DNA of 49,372 bases. Origin: Lentilactobacillus sunkii DSM 19904 (GTDB lineage Bacteria; Bacillota; Bacilli; Lactobacillales; Lactobacillaceae). The notes below the pieces were generated by a model, which worked only from the letters and a program-made list of their open reading frames with translations, was not told where the DNA came from and did no database searches. The translations under genes were made by a program, and so were the position numbers. Where the stretch lies: NCBI RefSeq assembly GCF_001435575.1, contig NZ_AZEA01000017.1, positions 1-49,372 of the forward strand, read 5' to 3'. Below are positions 9,303 to 17,283 of the stretch, piece by piece. The first letter of the stretch is position 1. Each line of letters opens with the position of its first letter.

Positions 9303-9908
9303 ATGAAAAAATCACCTGATAAAAAACAAGATATCATTTGTGCTGCTATCCAAATCTTTGCCACTACAGGCTACGCGGCGAGTAATGTTCCTTCAATTGC
9401 CAAGGGTGCCCGCGTGAGTGTTGGATCGATTTATCATTATTTTGACAATAAGCAGGCCATCCTCAATGTGGCATTTCAAGATGTCCTTAATCAATTTTTG
9501 GACAGTATTTGTAATTCAATCCAACAAGAGTCAGAAACGAAAAATACTTTTGATCGGCTGTTCAATATCACAATTGAACTGATTGATGATAACACGACAG
9601 CAATGCACTTCATTTACCAAAACATTTTCAACGTTGATCTAAACACTGAAAGCAAAGACTTACGAAGTAAGGTCATTTCAACTCTGACTGAATTTTTGGA
9701 AGCCGGCCAAAAAGACGGTACATTCATCAAAGCCGGCGTTCAGTCTCAGATTGCTTTACTGACAGGGAGCTTGTCGATGATGGCCAATTTTTCCTGGATT
9801 GGTGAAAATGTTGAAACGGCGGTATCTCCTGACAGTTCAACAATTTTAGATTTAAAGAATCAGGTTTGGAATGGATTGATCGGCGAAAACAAGACATTTA
9901 ACAGCTAG
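9303..9908 (+). CDS. TetR-family regulator, first gene of redox cassette
   Basis: The protein has 201 residues. A typical TetR HTH occupies about residues 10-55 (ATTGYAASNVPSIAKGARVSVGS, then IYHYFDNKQAIL); the rest is a helical sensor domain. I place the start at ATG 9303 rather than the in-frame ATG 9282, because GGAGGAG (9293-9299) sits just before it and lies inside the longer frame. It is followed after 23 bases by the Old Yellow Enzyme gene and is preceded by a strong promoter with a perfect palindromic operator, so an autorepressed cassette induced by a small electrophile or enone is plausible. The ligand is not deducible. Confidence 0.9.
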   Translation: MKKSPDKKQDIICAAIQIFATTGYAASNVPSIAKGARVSVGSIYHYFDNKQAILNVAFQDVLNQFLDSICNSIQQESETKNTFDRLFNITIELIDDNTTAMHFIYQNIFNVDLNTESKDLRSKVISTLTEFLEAGQKDGTFIKAGVQSQIALLTGSLSMMANFSWIGENVETAVSPDSSTILDLKNQVWNGLIGENKTFNS

Positions 9909-9931
9909 TTATTTTTAAAGGAGAATAAATT

Positions 9932-11158
9932 ATGAGTCAACTCGAAATACTAAAACCACTTACCTTGTCCAATGGGACTACCATCAAGAACCGTTTCTTC
10001 AAATCGGCCATGAACGAAAATCTGGCAAAAAACGGTCACCCCAACGAACATCATATTAAGTTGTATCAAGCTTGGGCCAAGGGTGGTGCAGGTCTTCTTC
10101 TAACAGGGAATGTCATGGTTGACCGCCATGCTTTAGGCGAACCGGGCAACGTTGTCGTTGAAGATGAACGAGATATTGATACGCTGAAAAAGTGGGCAGA
10201 GGCTGGAACGGCAAACGATACTCAACTTTGGATGCAAATCAATCACCCTGGGAAGCAGTCACCAAGAACACTTTCCAAGGAACCGGTTGCTCCCAGTGCA
10301 GTTGGATTTGAAGGTGTTTATGGTCGGGTCTTCAATACGCCCAAGGCATTGACTAAAGATGGCATCACTCAAATTGTTCAGCGTTTTGTAAATACGGCAG
10401 TCATTGCTAAAAAAGCAGGCTTTACCGGTGTCGAAATCCATGGGGCTCATGGGTATTTGATTGACCAGTTCCTCTCACCGCTTGATAACCAAAGGACAGA
10501 TGAATATGGTGGCTCACTGGACAACCGAATGCGTTTCTTGATCGAGATTTATCAAGGGATGCGAGAGGCACTGGGAGAGTCATTTCCAATCGGGTTAAAG
10601 ATAAACTCAAGTGATTTTCAAACAGGCGGCTTTACTGAAGAAGATTCGCTTCAAGTGATTAAGACCATGGAGAAGCTGGGGATTAACCTGATTGAAATTT
10701 CGGGTGGGAATTATACCAGTCCCAAAATGTCCACTGGAACTTCAACCAACAGTAACGATGCGTTCTTTATTAATTATGCAAAGAAAATCAAAGATTTGGT
10801 CAATGTACCAATCGTTGTTACAGGGGGATTCCGCACTGAATCAAGTATGGAAGACGCAATTGAAGATGGTGACACCAGTATGGTTGGAATCGGTCGCCCG
10901 TTTGTATTAATGCCGGATCTGCCAAACCAAATTGCCAGGGGAACCTATGCGACTGTTAATCTTCCATGGCTCACCACGGGGATTAAACCGCTGGACAGTG
11001 CCGTTGGACCGGCAATTGGGAATAGTTACTATGAGCAGCAGATGGACCGGATTGCGGAAGGTAAACGGCCTGTAGTCAGCCGGAACGCATGGAGTCCATT
11101 ATTCTACTCGATCAAGGTTCAGGGAATTGCCGCTTTAAGCCCTAAGCGAGCCAAATAA
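9932..11158 (+). CDS. NADH:flavin oxidoreductase, Old Yellow Enzyme family
   Basis: A 408-residue FMN-dependent (beta/alpha)8-barrel enzyme of the family that reduces activated C=C bonds with NAD(P)H. Visible signatures are the N-terminal PLTLSNGTTIKNR segment, the INHPGKQ segment of the barrel, and HGAHGYLIDQFLSP with His170 and His173 in the positions that hold the substrate carbonyl in YqjM-like enzymes, followed by DEYGGSLDNR. A late VTGGFR segment and GRPFV are typical of the phosphate-binding end. The start has AAAGGAGAA at a good distance. It is the second gene of a TetR-OYE-SDR operon (17 bases before the SDR start). The substrate is unknown; enone detoxification is the usual role of such enzymes. 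Confidence 0.92.
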   Translation: MSQLEILKPLTLSNGTTIKNRFFKSAMNENLAKNGHPNEHHIKLYQAWAKGGAGLLLTGNVMVDRHALGEPGNVVVEDERDIDTLKKWAEAGTANDTQLWMQINHPGKQSPRTLSKEPVAPSAVGFEGVYGRVFNTPKALTKDGITQIVQRFVNTAVIAKKAGFTGVEIHGAHGYLIDQFLSPLDNQRTDEYGGSLDNRMRFLIEIYQGMREALGESFPIGLKINSSDFQTGGFTEEDSLQVIKTMEKLGINLIEISGGNYTSPKMSTGTSTNSNDAFFINYAKKIKDLVNVPIVVTGGFRTESSMEDAIEDGDTSMVGIGRPFVLMPDLPNQIARGTYATVNLPWLTTGIKPLDSAVGPAIGNSYYEQQMDRIAEGKRPVVSRNAWSPLFYSIKVQGIAALSPKRAK

Positions 11159-11175
11159 AATTGGAGGACGTTACT

Positions 11176-11937
11176 ATGAAAGTTGCTATCATAACTGGAT
11201 CATCATCCGGACTCGGAAAAGAATTTGTGGAAGCAGTCGTCGACACCAAGTCTGAGATTGAAGAAATCTGGTTAATTGCACGGCGTAAGGAACTGCTTCA
11301 AAAAATTGCAGATAACTATTACACAAAATCATTCAAAATTTTCCCTTTGGACTTAACCAATCAGGATGATTTAAACCAGTTTGAAGAACGAATTCAAGAA
11401 GAACATCCAGATGTTAAACTGTTAATTAACAATGCGGGGATGCTTGATAAGGCAGCATTTGCGAGCCAATCTCCTGCTAAACAAAAAGCGATGGTCGAAT
11501 TAAATGCTGAAGCACCCACACTCATCACCCGGATGATTCTGCCTTTCATGACTCGTGGAAGTTCGATCATCAATACATGTTCGGTTACCAGTTACACACC
11601 AGTACCAAAGATGGACGTATATGCTGCAACCAAGAGTTACCTGTACTTTTTGTCAATTGCATTGCGAGAAGAGCTCAAAGCTCAGGGTATCAATGTTTTA
11701 GCGCTATGTCCGGGCAATATGAGGACAGAACTGTTCCTCCAGTCCGATAACCAGAACAAGAAAAAATCGATTATTGATCAACTGCCATTTTTGGATATGA
11801 AAACAATGACCAGAAAATCGATTCGGTTTGCGGAAATGGGTCACGGCGTATACACACCGGGCACATTCTATAAAGGATATCGGGTAATGGCGAAACTAAT
11901 CCCGTTTGAATTCTTTGATAAGTTTGCAAAAGTGTAA
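11176..11937 (+). CDS. SDR-family NAD(P)-dependent oxidoreductase
   Basis: A 253-residue classical short-chain dehydrogenase. Dinucleotide motif TGSSSGLG lies at residues 8-15, NNAG follows in the middle, and the catalytic YAATK (Tyr-x-x-x-Lys) is preceded by a Ser-containing strand (NTCSVTSY). After the active site comes the PG segment (LCPGNMRTELF). ATG 11176 is chosen because GGAGG at 11163-11167 lies eight bases before it; an upstream TTG at 11161 would swallow that site. It is the last gene of the TetR-OYE-SDR operon and is closed by a terminator. It probably acts on carbonyl compounds in the same pathway as the OYE (inference). Confidence 0.92.
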   Translation: MKVAIITGSSSGLGKEFVEAVVDTKSEIEEIWLIARRKELLQKIADNYYTKSFKIFPLDLTNQDDLNQFEERIQEEHPDVKLLINNAGMLDKAAFASQSPAKQKAMVELNAEAPTLITRMILPFMTRGSSIINTCSVTSYTPVPKMDVYAATKSYLYFLSIALREELKAQGINVLALCPGNMRTELFLQSDNQNKKKSIIDQLPFLDMKTMTRKSIRFAEMGHGVYTPGTFYKGYRVMAKLIPFEFFDKFAKV

Positions 11938-11976
11938 ATGGTCACTATGTTTTTTAATGAATAACGAGCTGTCTTT

Positions 11977-12005
11977 AACATCACTGAATGGTGATGTTTT
12001 TTATT
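11977..12005 (+). terminator. Terminator of the OYE-SDR operon
   Basis: AACATCAC, loop TGAAT, GGTGATGTT, then TTTTATTT. Confidence 0.85.
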
Positions 12006-12158
12006 TGCATTTTTGAAGATTCATATGATTTTTTAGGATGGGAGATCTGAACATTTACCGACTTTTTACAAAGACTTTGCGACTAATTTACGTGGCAAAA
12101 GTACACTAAAGATGAATCAAGAGTGGTTATCAGGGACTATCTGAAGGATGGTGAAATT

Positions 12159-12260
12159 ATGTCAACAATGTTATACGAAATCAAGCATACTCCCAAATTG
12201 GGATGGGAGATATCGTTCGTGGTTTTGGTTATACTTGTTGTTCTGATAAGCATTTCATAG
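12159..12260 (+). CDS. Small single-pass membrane peptide (33 residues)
   Basis: The ORF encodes a polar N-terminal half (with EIKHTPKLGWE) and a C-terminal run of about 15 hydrophobic residues (FVVLVILVVLIS) ending two residues before the stop. A ribosome-site-like AAGGATGG precedes ATG. It ends 27 bases before the phosphatase gene on the same strand with no terminator between, so the two may share a transcript. I know no family for it. It could be a real small membrane protein or a chance ORF; the clean hydrophobic tail and spacing favour the former. Confidence 0.45.
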   Translation: MSTMLYEIKHTPKLGWEISFVVLVILVVLISIS

Positions 12261-12287
12261 AAATAATTTCATATTGGGAGGATTAAC

Positions 12288-14054
12288 ATGGGAAGTAAAC
12301 ATAGTAGTGCGATATTGAAAACGGTTCTGAAAAGTGCCTTTATATTGACACTGACCGGAGCCGCTGTTTTAGGTTCACAGAGCAATGGCATCAAAGCAAA
12401 TGCCAAGTCTGACACGAATGTATCAAGTGAGTTGAATCCGGTGCCTGCATCATATGGGTACTTTGTTGATCAGTATAAGCAAAACATTAAAACCAACAAT
12501 ACGCCAGACACCAATCCAGCGATAGCATTGTTCAACAATACTTTCTTGAAATACTGGGATGCACCGACTGGAACCAAAACTAACACCACGGTTTTGCAGG
12601 AAAATTTGGATAAATCAATTCAGATTACAAATGGCGCATCTCAAGCAGAAATTGACCGATCATATTTAACCGATCGACGAGATCTCCGTTACAACTTGAT
12701 TAGTGGCTTTGGACCATACGCACCAGCATTTATCAAGGATACCAACGCTCAGACCGACTTCAATAATGTGCCAACTTCACCACTTCCGGCTGGTTCTCCA
12801 TACAGTTCAATGCAGTGGGCTGATGAAAATTCAACTCTTGGATCAGCTGTTAAATTAGTGGATATTGCAGAAGACTCTGCATGGTCCGGAACCGGAACAC
12901 CAAAGGCCTACATCAAGTTTACCCGACCATATCGTCAAAGTGATCAGGTTAAGGTTAATCCTTATTTGACCAATGTGATGGCCGCTGCTTCAGCAACGGA
13001 TTATGATTTCCCAAGCGGGCATACGACAGCTGCCTTTGAAACCGGTGAAACATTGGCTTACTTATTCCCAGAACGCTATCAGCAATTGATTACTCGTTCC
13101 TCAGAAGTCGGCTATGACCGAGTCCTTGCCGGTCGTCACTCACCACTCGCTGTTATGGGTGGCCGAGTCATCGGTACCGCAATGACCGCCGCAACATTGA
13201 ACGATCCTGATAACAAACAATTGATCAGTGAAGCATATCAGGATACTCAAAAAGATTTGGCCAACGCTGAAGATAAGTCGGCACAAGACTCATTTAGCGA
13301 TTACCAGACCAACCTTAAAAACTACACCTACCGTTTGACTTATGGCTTCTCCCCAATCGGTGACACCACCAAGCCAATGGTTGTACCAAAGGGCGCTGAA
13401 GTACTCCTTCAAACCCGTTTACCCTACCTGAATGATACCCAACGCCGTGAGGTTCTCTTCACCACCGGCTTGCCATCAGGTTACCCAATGACTGACGATA
13501 CCGAAGGCTGGGGCCGTTTGAACCTCTTCAAGGCCGCCAATGGATTTGGTGAGTTCTTGAATGACACAACTGTTAACATGGATGCCTCAAAGGGTGGCTT
13601 TAACGCTGCCGATACCTGGAAGAACGATATTTCCGGTAATGGCGGTTTGACCAAGGAAGGAACTGGATCACTCAGTCTCCTTGGTAACAACACTTACAAA
13701 GGAGGCACCACTGTGAAAGGTGGTACTTTAGTTGCCGAAAACGACAGTGCGTTAGGTAACGGTAACTTGAACCTGACTGATGGTAGCTTGACTTTGTCTT
13801 CCAAGAATGTGACTGTTAAAGGTAATTACACTCAAAGCAAGGAGGGAACTTTGAATCTGAACTCAAGCGATAAAGTCTCAGTTTCCGGAACTGCCAAGCT
13901 TGGTGGTAAAGTCGTTATCAAAAATGTCAAAGGTCTCAAATCCGGTGTGGTTATCCTGAAATCCAATAAACTTTCAGGGAAGTTTGCCAACCACGCATTG
14001 CCTAAAGGCTGGCATTTAGACTATACCAAGCACAGTGTTAAATTAGTTAAATAA
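12288..14054 (+). CDS. Secreted PAP2-family phosphatase with autotransporter-type beta repeat
   Basis: A 588-residue exported protein. Residues 1-39 form a signal peptide (basic start, hydrophobic core, likely cleavage after KANA). The phosphatase domain carries the PAP2 signatures K206-x6-R213-P214, P242-S-G-H245 and R278-x5-H284. The Asp normally three residues after the last His (H-x3-D) is Ala288 here, so activity may be altered. Residues about 440-560 are Gly/Asn/Thr-rich strands (GGLTKEGTGSLSLLGNNTYK, then GGTTVKGGTLVAENDSALG) of the passenger-type repeat known mainly from Gram-negative autotransporters. No sortase motif is present, so the protein is probably secreted or held non-covalently. 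TGGGAGGATT lies just before ATG. The substrate may be an organic phosphate outside the cell (inference). Confidence 0.88.
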   Translation: MGSKHSSAILKTVLKSAFILTLTGAAVLGSQSNGIKANAKSDTNVSSELNPVPASYGYFVDQYKQNIKTNNTPDTNPAIALFNNTFLKYWDAPTGTKTNTTVLQENLDKSIQITNGASQAEIDRSYLTDRRDLRYNLISGFGPYAPAFIKDTNAQTDFNNVPTSPLPAGSPYSSMQWADENSTLGSAVKLVDIAEDSAWSGTGTPKAYIKFTRPYRQSDQVKVNPYLTNVMAAASATDYDFPSGHTTAAFETGETLAYLFPERYQQLITRSSEVGYDRVLAGRHSPLAVMGGRVIGTAMTAATLNDPDNKQLISEAYQDTQKDLANAEDKSAQDSFSDYQTNLKNYTYRLTYGFSPIGDTTKPMVVPKGAEVLLQTRLPYLNDTQRREVLFTTGLPSGYPMTDDTEGWGRLNLFKAANGFGEFLNDTTVNMDASKGGFNAADTWKNDISGNGGLTKEGTGSLSLLGNNTYKGGTTVKGGTLVAENDSALGNGNLNLTDGSLTLSSKNVTVKGNYTQSKEGTLNLNSSDKVSVSGTAKLGGKVVIKNVKGLKSGVVILKSNKLSGKFANHALPKGWHLDYTKHSVKLVK

Positions 14055-14063
14055 TAAAAGCAG

Positions 14064-14092
14064 TTGACATTGATCTAAAATGGTATTAGTAT
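14064..14092 (+). promoter_or_regulatory. Promoter of the T-box leader
   Basis: TTGACA, 17-base spacer, TAGTAT, only ten bases after the phosphatase stop codon. Confidence 0.8.
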
Positions 14093-14117
14093 TTATGTCA
14101 ATCAGAAACATTAGAAT

Positions 14118-14395
14118 TTGCTAAGACAAGGAAAGTAGTCTCTTAGAACTTTTTCAGGGAGAATCGGGTAAGTGAGAACGATTCAAAAGTTTAAGCGATG
14201 AAAGTAACCTTCGAGCGACAAATGCGAGCGAGTCTGCGAGTGTTTGTTGGGAGCGCCCATTACAGCGCCAGTGTATCGCCAAACCTTATTTGGCCGTACA
14301 TGGTGAGTCGATAGTTGTGAAGCTGTCGGAAATTTGGGTGGTAACACGTGTAAACGTCCCTTAAGATCGTCAAGATCTTAAGGGACGTTTTTTAT
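14118..14395 (+). promoter_or_regulatory. T-box riboswitch leader upstream of brnQ
   Basis: The leader has the T-box core GGGTGGTAACACG (14336-14348) followed by an intrinsic terminator. Stem I can be drawn: lower helix AAGG/CCTT, loop-E strand AGTA (14134-14137), upper helix AACTTTT/AAAAGTT, AG-bulge region and distal hairpin AATCG/CGATT. The 3' strand of the specifier loop reads GAAAGTAA (14200-14207), giving GTA (Val) if one base separates GAA from the codon, or AGT (Ser) if not. Val fits the downstream branched-chain amino acid carrier. Such leaders bind uncharged tRNA and then allow read-through. That this is a T-box is nearly certain; the specifier is not. Confidence 0.92.
14353..14395 (+). 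terminator. T-box attenuator terminator
   Basis: A 16-bp perfect stem (AACGTCCCTTAAGATC with its complement, loop of five) is followed by TTTTTATTT. It must be opened by the antiterminator for brnQ to be transcribed. Confidence 0.92.
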
Positions 14396-14418
14396 TTGCA
14401 ATTAAGGAGGTCTTCAAA

Positions 14419-14583
14419 ATGAGAATATTTTTAAATCAAAGTAAGTCAGGTGGCATTAGCCGAGTCAAGCACTTTAAGGTTGAAAGATTGGAATGCAACA
14501 TTAATCGGTTAATATATATGATTTATAAGGAGCGCTCAATATGGAAAAAACATCAAATAAATTATCGTTTAAACATTATCTAA
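14419..14583 (+). CDS. Possible small ORF between T-box and brnQ
   Basis: A 54-codon frame starts at ATG eight bases after a perfect AAGGAGG and overlaps the first 43 bases of brnQ in another frame. It encodes a basic peptide with no domain I recognise. The strong ribosome site is the reason to list it: it may be a leader peptide coupled to brnQ translation, or a decayed ORF. Downstream initiation of brnQ also has its own AAGGAG. Confidence 0.3.
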   Translation: MRIFLNQSKSGGISRVKHFKVERLECNINRLIYMIYKERSIWKKHQINYRLNII

Positions 14584-15923
14584 TTATCGGTTCAATGCTC
14601 TTCGGAATGTTCTTCGGTGCCGGGAACCTGATCTTCCCAATTCACTTGGGGCAACTTGCCGGAGCCCATTGGTTTACTGCCGGAATTGGCTTTCTGTTAA
14701 CTGGGACTTTATTACCATTACTTGCTATTATTGCGATTGCCGTAACCCACAGTAACGGAATCTATGATCTTGCCAAACCAATCGGCAGACGTTATGCCAC
14801 TTTCTTCATGGTATTGGTTTGTGCGACTCTTGGCCCCTTGTTCGCAACGCCACGGACTGCGACAACACCATTCCAGATTGCCTTTGCCAGTCATCTCAGC
14901 ACTGCTCAACAACCAATGTGGCTGTTCATCTACTCACTGATTTTCTTCGGCATTACTTTCTGGGCTTCACGCAAACCGACTGGGATCATTAATTCAATTG
15001 GTAAAATTTTGAACCCCGCATTCCTGGCATTACTTGCTATTATTTTCGCCTTTGCATTCATGAGCCCAATCAGTTCAGCTTCAAAGGCACCGATTACCGA
15101 TGCTGCTTATCAAAATGGATCAATTCTTAATGGTTTTCTTCAAGGTTATAACACAATGGATTGTATTGCTGGTCTGCTCTTTGGAATTGCGATCGTTACT
15201 GCAATCAAGAGCCTGGGTGCCACAAGCGCCAAAGAAATTTCAATGACCACCATGAAATCCGGTGCCCTTGGAATCGGTCTTGAAGCAATCATTTACATCG
15301 CCCTTATCTGGTTGGGTGCTACCAGCCTTGGCAGCTTCAAACTTTCAATCGATGGTGGGATTGCATTTAACCAGATCGCCAACCACTTCATGGGAATCAC
15401 TGGTGAAATTCTATTGGCAATGATGGCAACACTGACTTGTTTGACCACTGCCGTTGGTCTTTCGACTTCATTCTCAGAAGCACTCCATGCGAAGTTCCCA
15501 TCAATTTCATACCGGACTTGGTTGATCATCGCTACCGGGTTATCATTTGGAATCGCCAACTTTGGTCTTGACACAATCATTGCCTGGTCAACACCAATGC
15601 TGATGTTCCTTTACCCACTGGCTATCACTTTGATCATTCTTTCAATCTCATCACCATTGTTTGGCCATGACAGCCGTGTATACATCTGGACTACCATCTT
15701 CACCATTATTCCAGCAATCCTTGATGCTATTGCGTCCGCTCCGACAATCATTTCAAAATCAGCTTTTGCAACCACAATCCTTAAATTAGATGATTTTCTT
15801 CCTGGTGCATCACTTGGAATGGACTGGCTATTGCCTGCCGCCATTGGTCTGATACTTGGCTTGGCAATTCATTTTATTAGTGCATTCAGCGGTGCCAGAA
15901 CTGCTCAAATTGAAAAAGATTAA
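14541..15923 (+). CDS. brnQ: Branched-chain amino acid:cation symporter
   Basis: A 460-residue polytopic membrane protein of the LIVCS family, which imports Leu, Ile and Val with Na+ or H+. The family start is clear: the first helix reads LFGMFFGAGNLIFPIHLGQLAG after about 15 residues. Roughly twelve hydrophobic helices follow, and the length is normal. The start has AAGGAG at a good distance. The gene stands alone under a T-box leader, so its expression should rise when the cognate tRNA (probably a branched-chain one) is uncharged. Confidence 0.95.
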   Translation: MEKTSNKLSFKHYLIIGSMLFGMFFGAGNLIFPIHLGQLAGAHWFTAGIGFLLTGTLLPLLAIIAIAVTHSNGIYDLAKPIGRRYATFFMVLVCATLGPLFATPRTATTPFQIAFASHLSTAQQPMWLFIYSLIFFGITFWASRKPTGIINSIGKILNPAFLALLAIIFAFAFMSPISSASKAPITDAAYQNGSILNGFLQGYNTMDCIAGLLFGIAIVTAIKSLGATSAKEISMTTMKSGALGIGLEAIIYIALIWLGATSLGSFKLSIDGGIAFNQIANHFMGITGEILLAMMATLTCLTTAVGLSTSFSEALHAKFPSISYRTWLIIATGLSFGIANFGLDTIIAWSTPMLMFLYPLAITLIILSISSPLFGHDSRVYIWTTIFTIIPAILDAIASAPTIISKSAFATTILKLDDFLPGASLGMDWLLPAAIGLILGLAIHFISAFSGARTAQIEKD

Positions 15924-15935
15924 TCATTCTTGTAC

Positions 15936-15988
15936 AAACACATATTCACATAGAACATTAAACACATATAATAGAAGTTAAACACATA
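15936..15988 (+). repeat. Three direct repeats AAACACATA over an antiporter promoter
   Basis: Copies at 15936-15944, 15960-15968 and 15980-15988 are 24 and 20 bases apart, near two helical turns. Copy 2 overlaps the -10 element. This is an arrangement expected of a binding site for a direct-repeat regulator. Confidence 0.6.
15945..15972 (+). promoter_or_regulatory. Promoter of the antiporter gene
   Basis: TTCACA, 16-base spacer, TATAAT. It is interleaved with the AAACACATA repeats. Confidence 0.6.
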
Positions 15989-16013
15989 AATTTGGTTGAA
16001 AGGAGGCCGTTGT

Positions 16014-17234
16014 ATGTCCTTTATTGGTGCACTTTGTCTACTACTAATATTGACGACATTGGCAGGGCACTTATCGAATCGGATTGGGATCCCATCCGTT
16101 ATTGGTCAAATATTGGTGGGAATCATCGTTGGTCCGGCGATGCTCGGATGGATTCATCTCGATAATATGGTCAATCTGTTCTCGCAGGTTGGCGTGATTA
16201 TCCTGATGTTCATTGGTGGCCTTGAGAGCAATCTCAAGCTGCTGCGAAAATATCTGCGGCCGGCGATCATCGTTGCCATCATTGGGGTTATCTTCCCAGT
16301 TGTCATGATCGGCGGTGCCTGTTGGGCCTTCTCCTTCTCACCTTTGGAAGCAATCTTTATCGGGGTTGTTTTCAGCGCCACTTCAGTATCAATCTCCGTT
16401 GAAGTTCTGCGGGATTATAAGTCACTGGATACAAAGGAAGGGGCAACCATCCTTGGAGCTGCCGTAGCTGATGACATTATTGGCGTTATTCTCCTATCAA
16501 TCATGATCAGCATCATGGGTACTCAAGGGGTTAAAACCGGTGGATCATCCACGAGCTTGGCTTTGATCTTTATTGAACAGATTGCCTTCTTTGGCCTCAC
16601 ATATTTGATGGTCAAATGGATCGTGCCTTACATGATGAGAATTGGCGAACGGCTGTTGATGGCATCAAGTGTGACGATTACCTCGATGGTTATCTGTCTG
16701 GGGATGGCTTACATCGCTGAAGCAGTTGGCCTGAGTGGAGCGGTTGGTGCGTTCTTTGCCGGGATTGCCGTTGCCCATACACCGTATCGTGAGACAATCG
16801 AAAACCATATGGAACCGATTGGTTATGCAGTCTTTGTTCCAATGTTCTTTGTCAGTATCGGCCTGAACATGTCGTTTGCCCACATTAGCGATTCATTGTT
16901 GTTCGTTGGCATTTTGACGATTCTGGCCTGCTTGAGCAAGTTGTTTGGCTGTGGCATTGGAGCACTGATGAACGGGTTCAGCCTTAACAGCAGCTACATG
17001 ATCGGTTCAGGGATGATTTCCCGGGGTGAAATGGGACTGATTACCGCTCAAATCGGGTTCTCATCCGGACTGCTCTCCGATTCGTACTATTCAGACTTAA
17101 TATTAGTCATTATTCTATCAACACTGATTGCCCCATTTATGTTAAAACATGCGATTCATCTTTTGCCTGCTGATGACAAAGCTGATTTGTCATTGGGAGT
17201 TGAAAATGGAATCGCCAGTAATGGCCGTTCATGA
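16014..17234 (+). CDS. CPA2-family Na+/H+ (or K+/H+) antiporter
   Basis: A 406-residue integral membrane protein with about twelve helices, resembling NapA of enterococci and the membrane part of KefB. Early helices read GHLSNRIGIPSVIGQILVGI and VGVIILMFIGGLESNL, both typical of CPA2. The ion-binding helix shows AAVADDIIGVILLSIMIS with the Asp-Asp pair of electrogenic exchangers. There is no C-terminal TrkA/RCK domain; the tail is short and polar. ATG 16014 is chosen because AAAGGAGG lies at 15999-16006. It is a single-gene unit with its own promoter and terminator. A role in pH or salt homeostasis is inferred from the family. Confidence 0.9.
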   Translation: MSFIGALCLLLILTTLAGHLSNRIGIPSVIGQILVGIIVGPAMLGWIHLDNMVNLFSQVGVIILMFIGGLESNLKLLRKYLRPAIIVAIIGVIFPVVMIGGACWAFSFSPLEAIFIGVVFSATSVSISVEVLRDYKSLDTKEGATILGAAVADDIIGVILLSIMISIMGTQGVKTGGSSTSLALIFIEQIAFFGLTYLMVKWIVPYMMRIGERLLMASSVTITSMVICLGMAYIAEAVGLSGAVGAFFAGIAVAHTPYRETIENHMEPIGYAVFVPMFFVSIGLNMSFAHISDSLLFVGILTILACLSKLFGCGIGALMNGFSLNSSYMIGSGMISRGEMGLITAQIGFSSGLLSDSYYSDLILVIILSTLIAPFMLKHAIHLLPADDKADLSLGVENGIASNGRS

Positions 17235-17239
17235 GATAA

Positions 17240-17270
17240 CAAAAGCTAGGCAAATTGCCTAGCTTTTTTG
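17240..17270. terminator. Bidirectional terminator between convergent genes
   Basis: AAAAGCTAGGCAA pairs with TTGCCTAGCTTTT, flanked by A and T runs. It serves the antiporter on plus and the deoxyribosyltransferase on minus. Confidence 0.9.
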
Positions 17271-17283
17271 TATCTGAAATTAA

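Noticed and set aside
12067-12115. Promoter before the 33-residue peptide
   Set aside because: TTGCGA and TACACT are 19 bases apart and both imperfect; I could not choose among several weak options.
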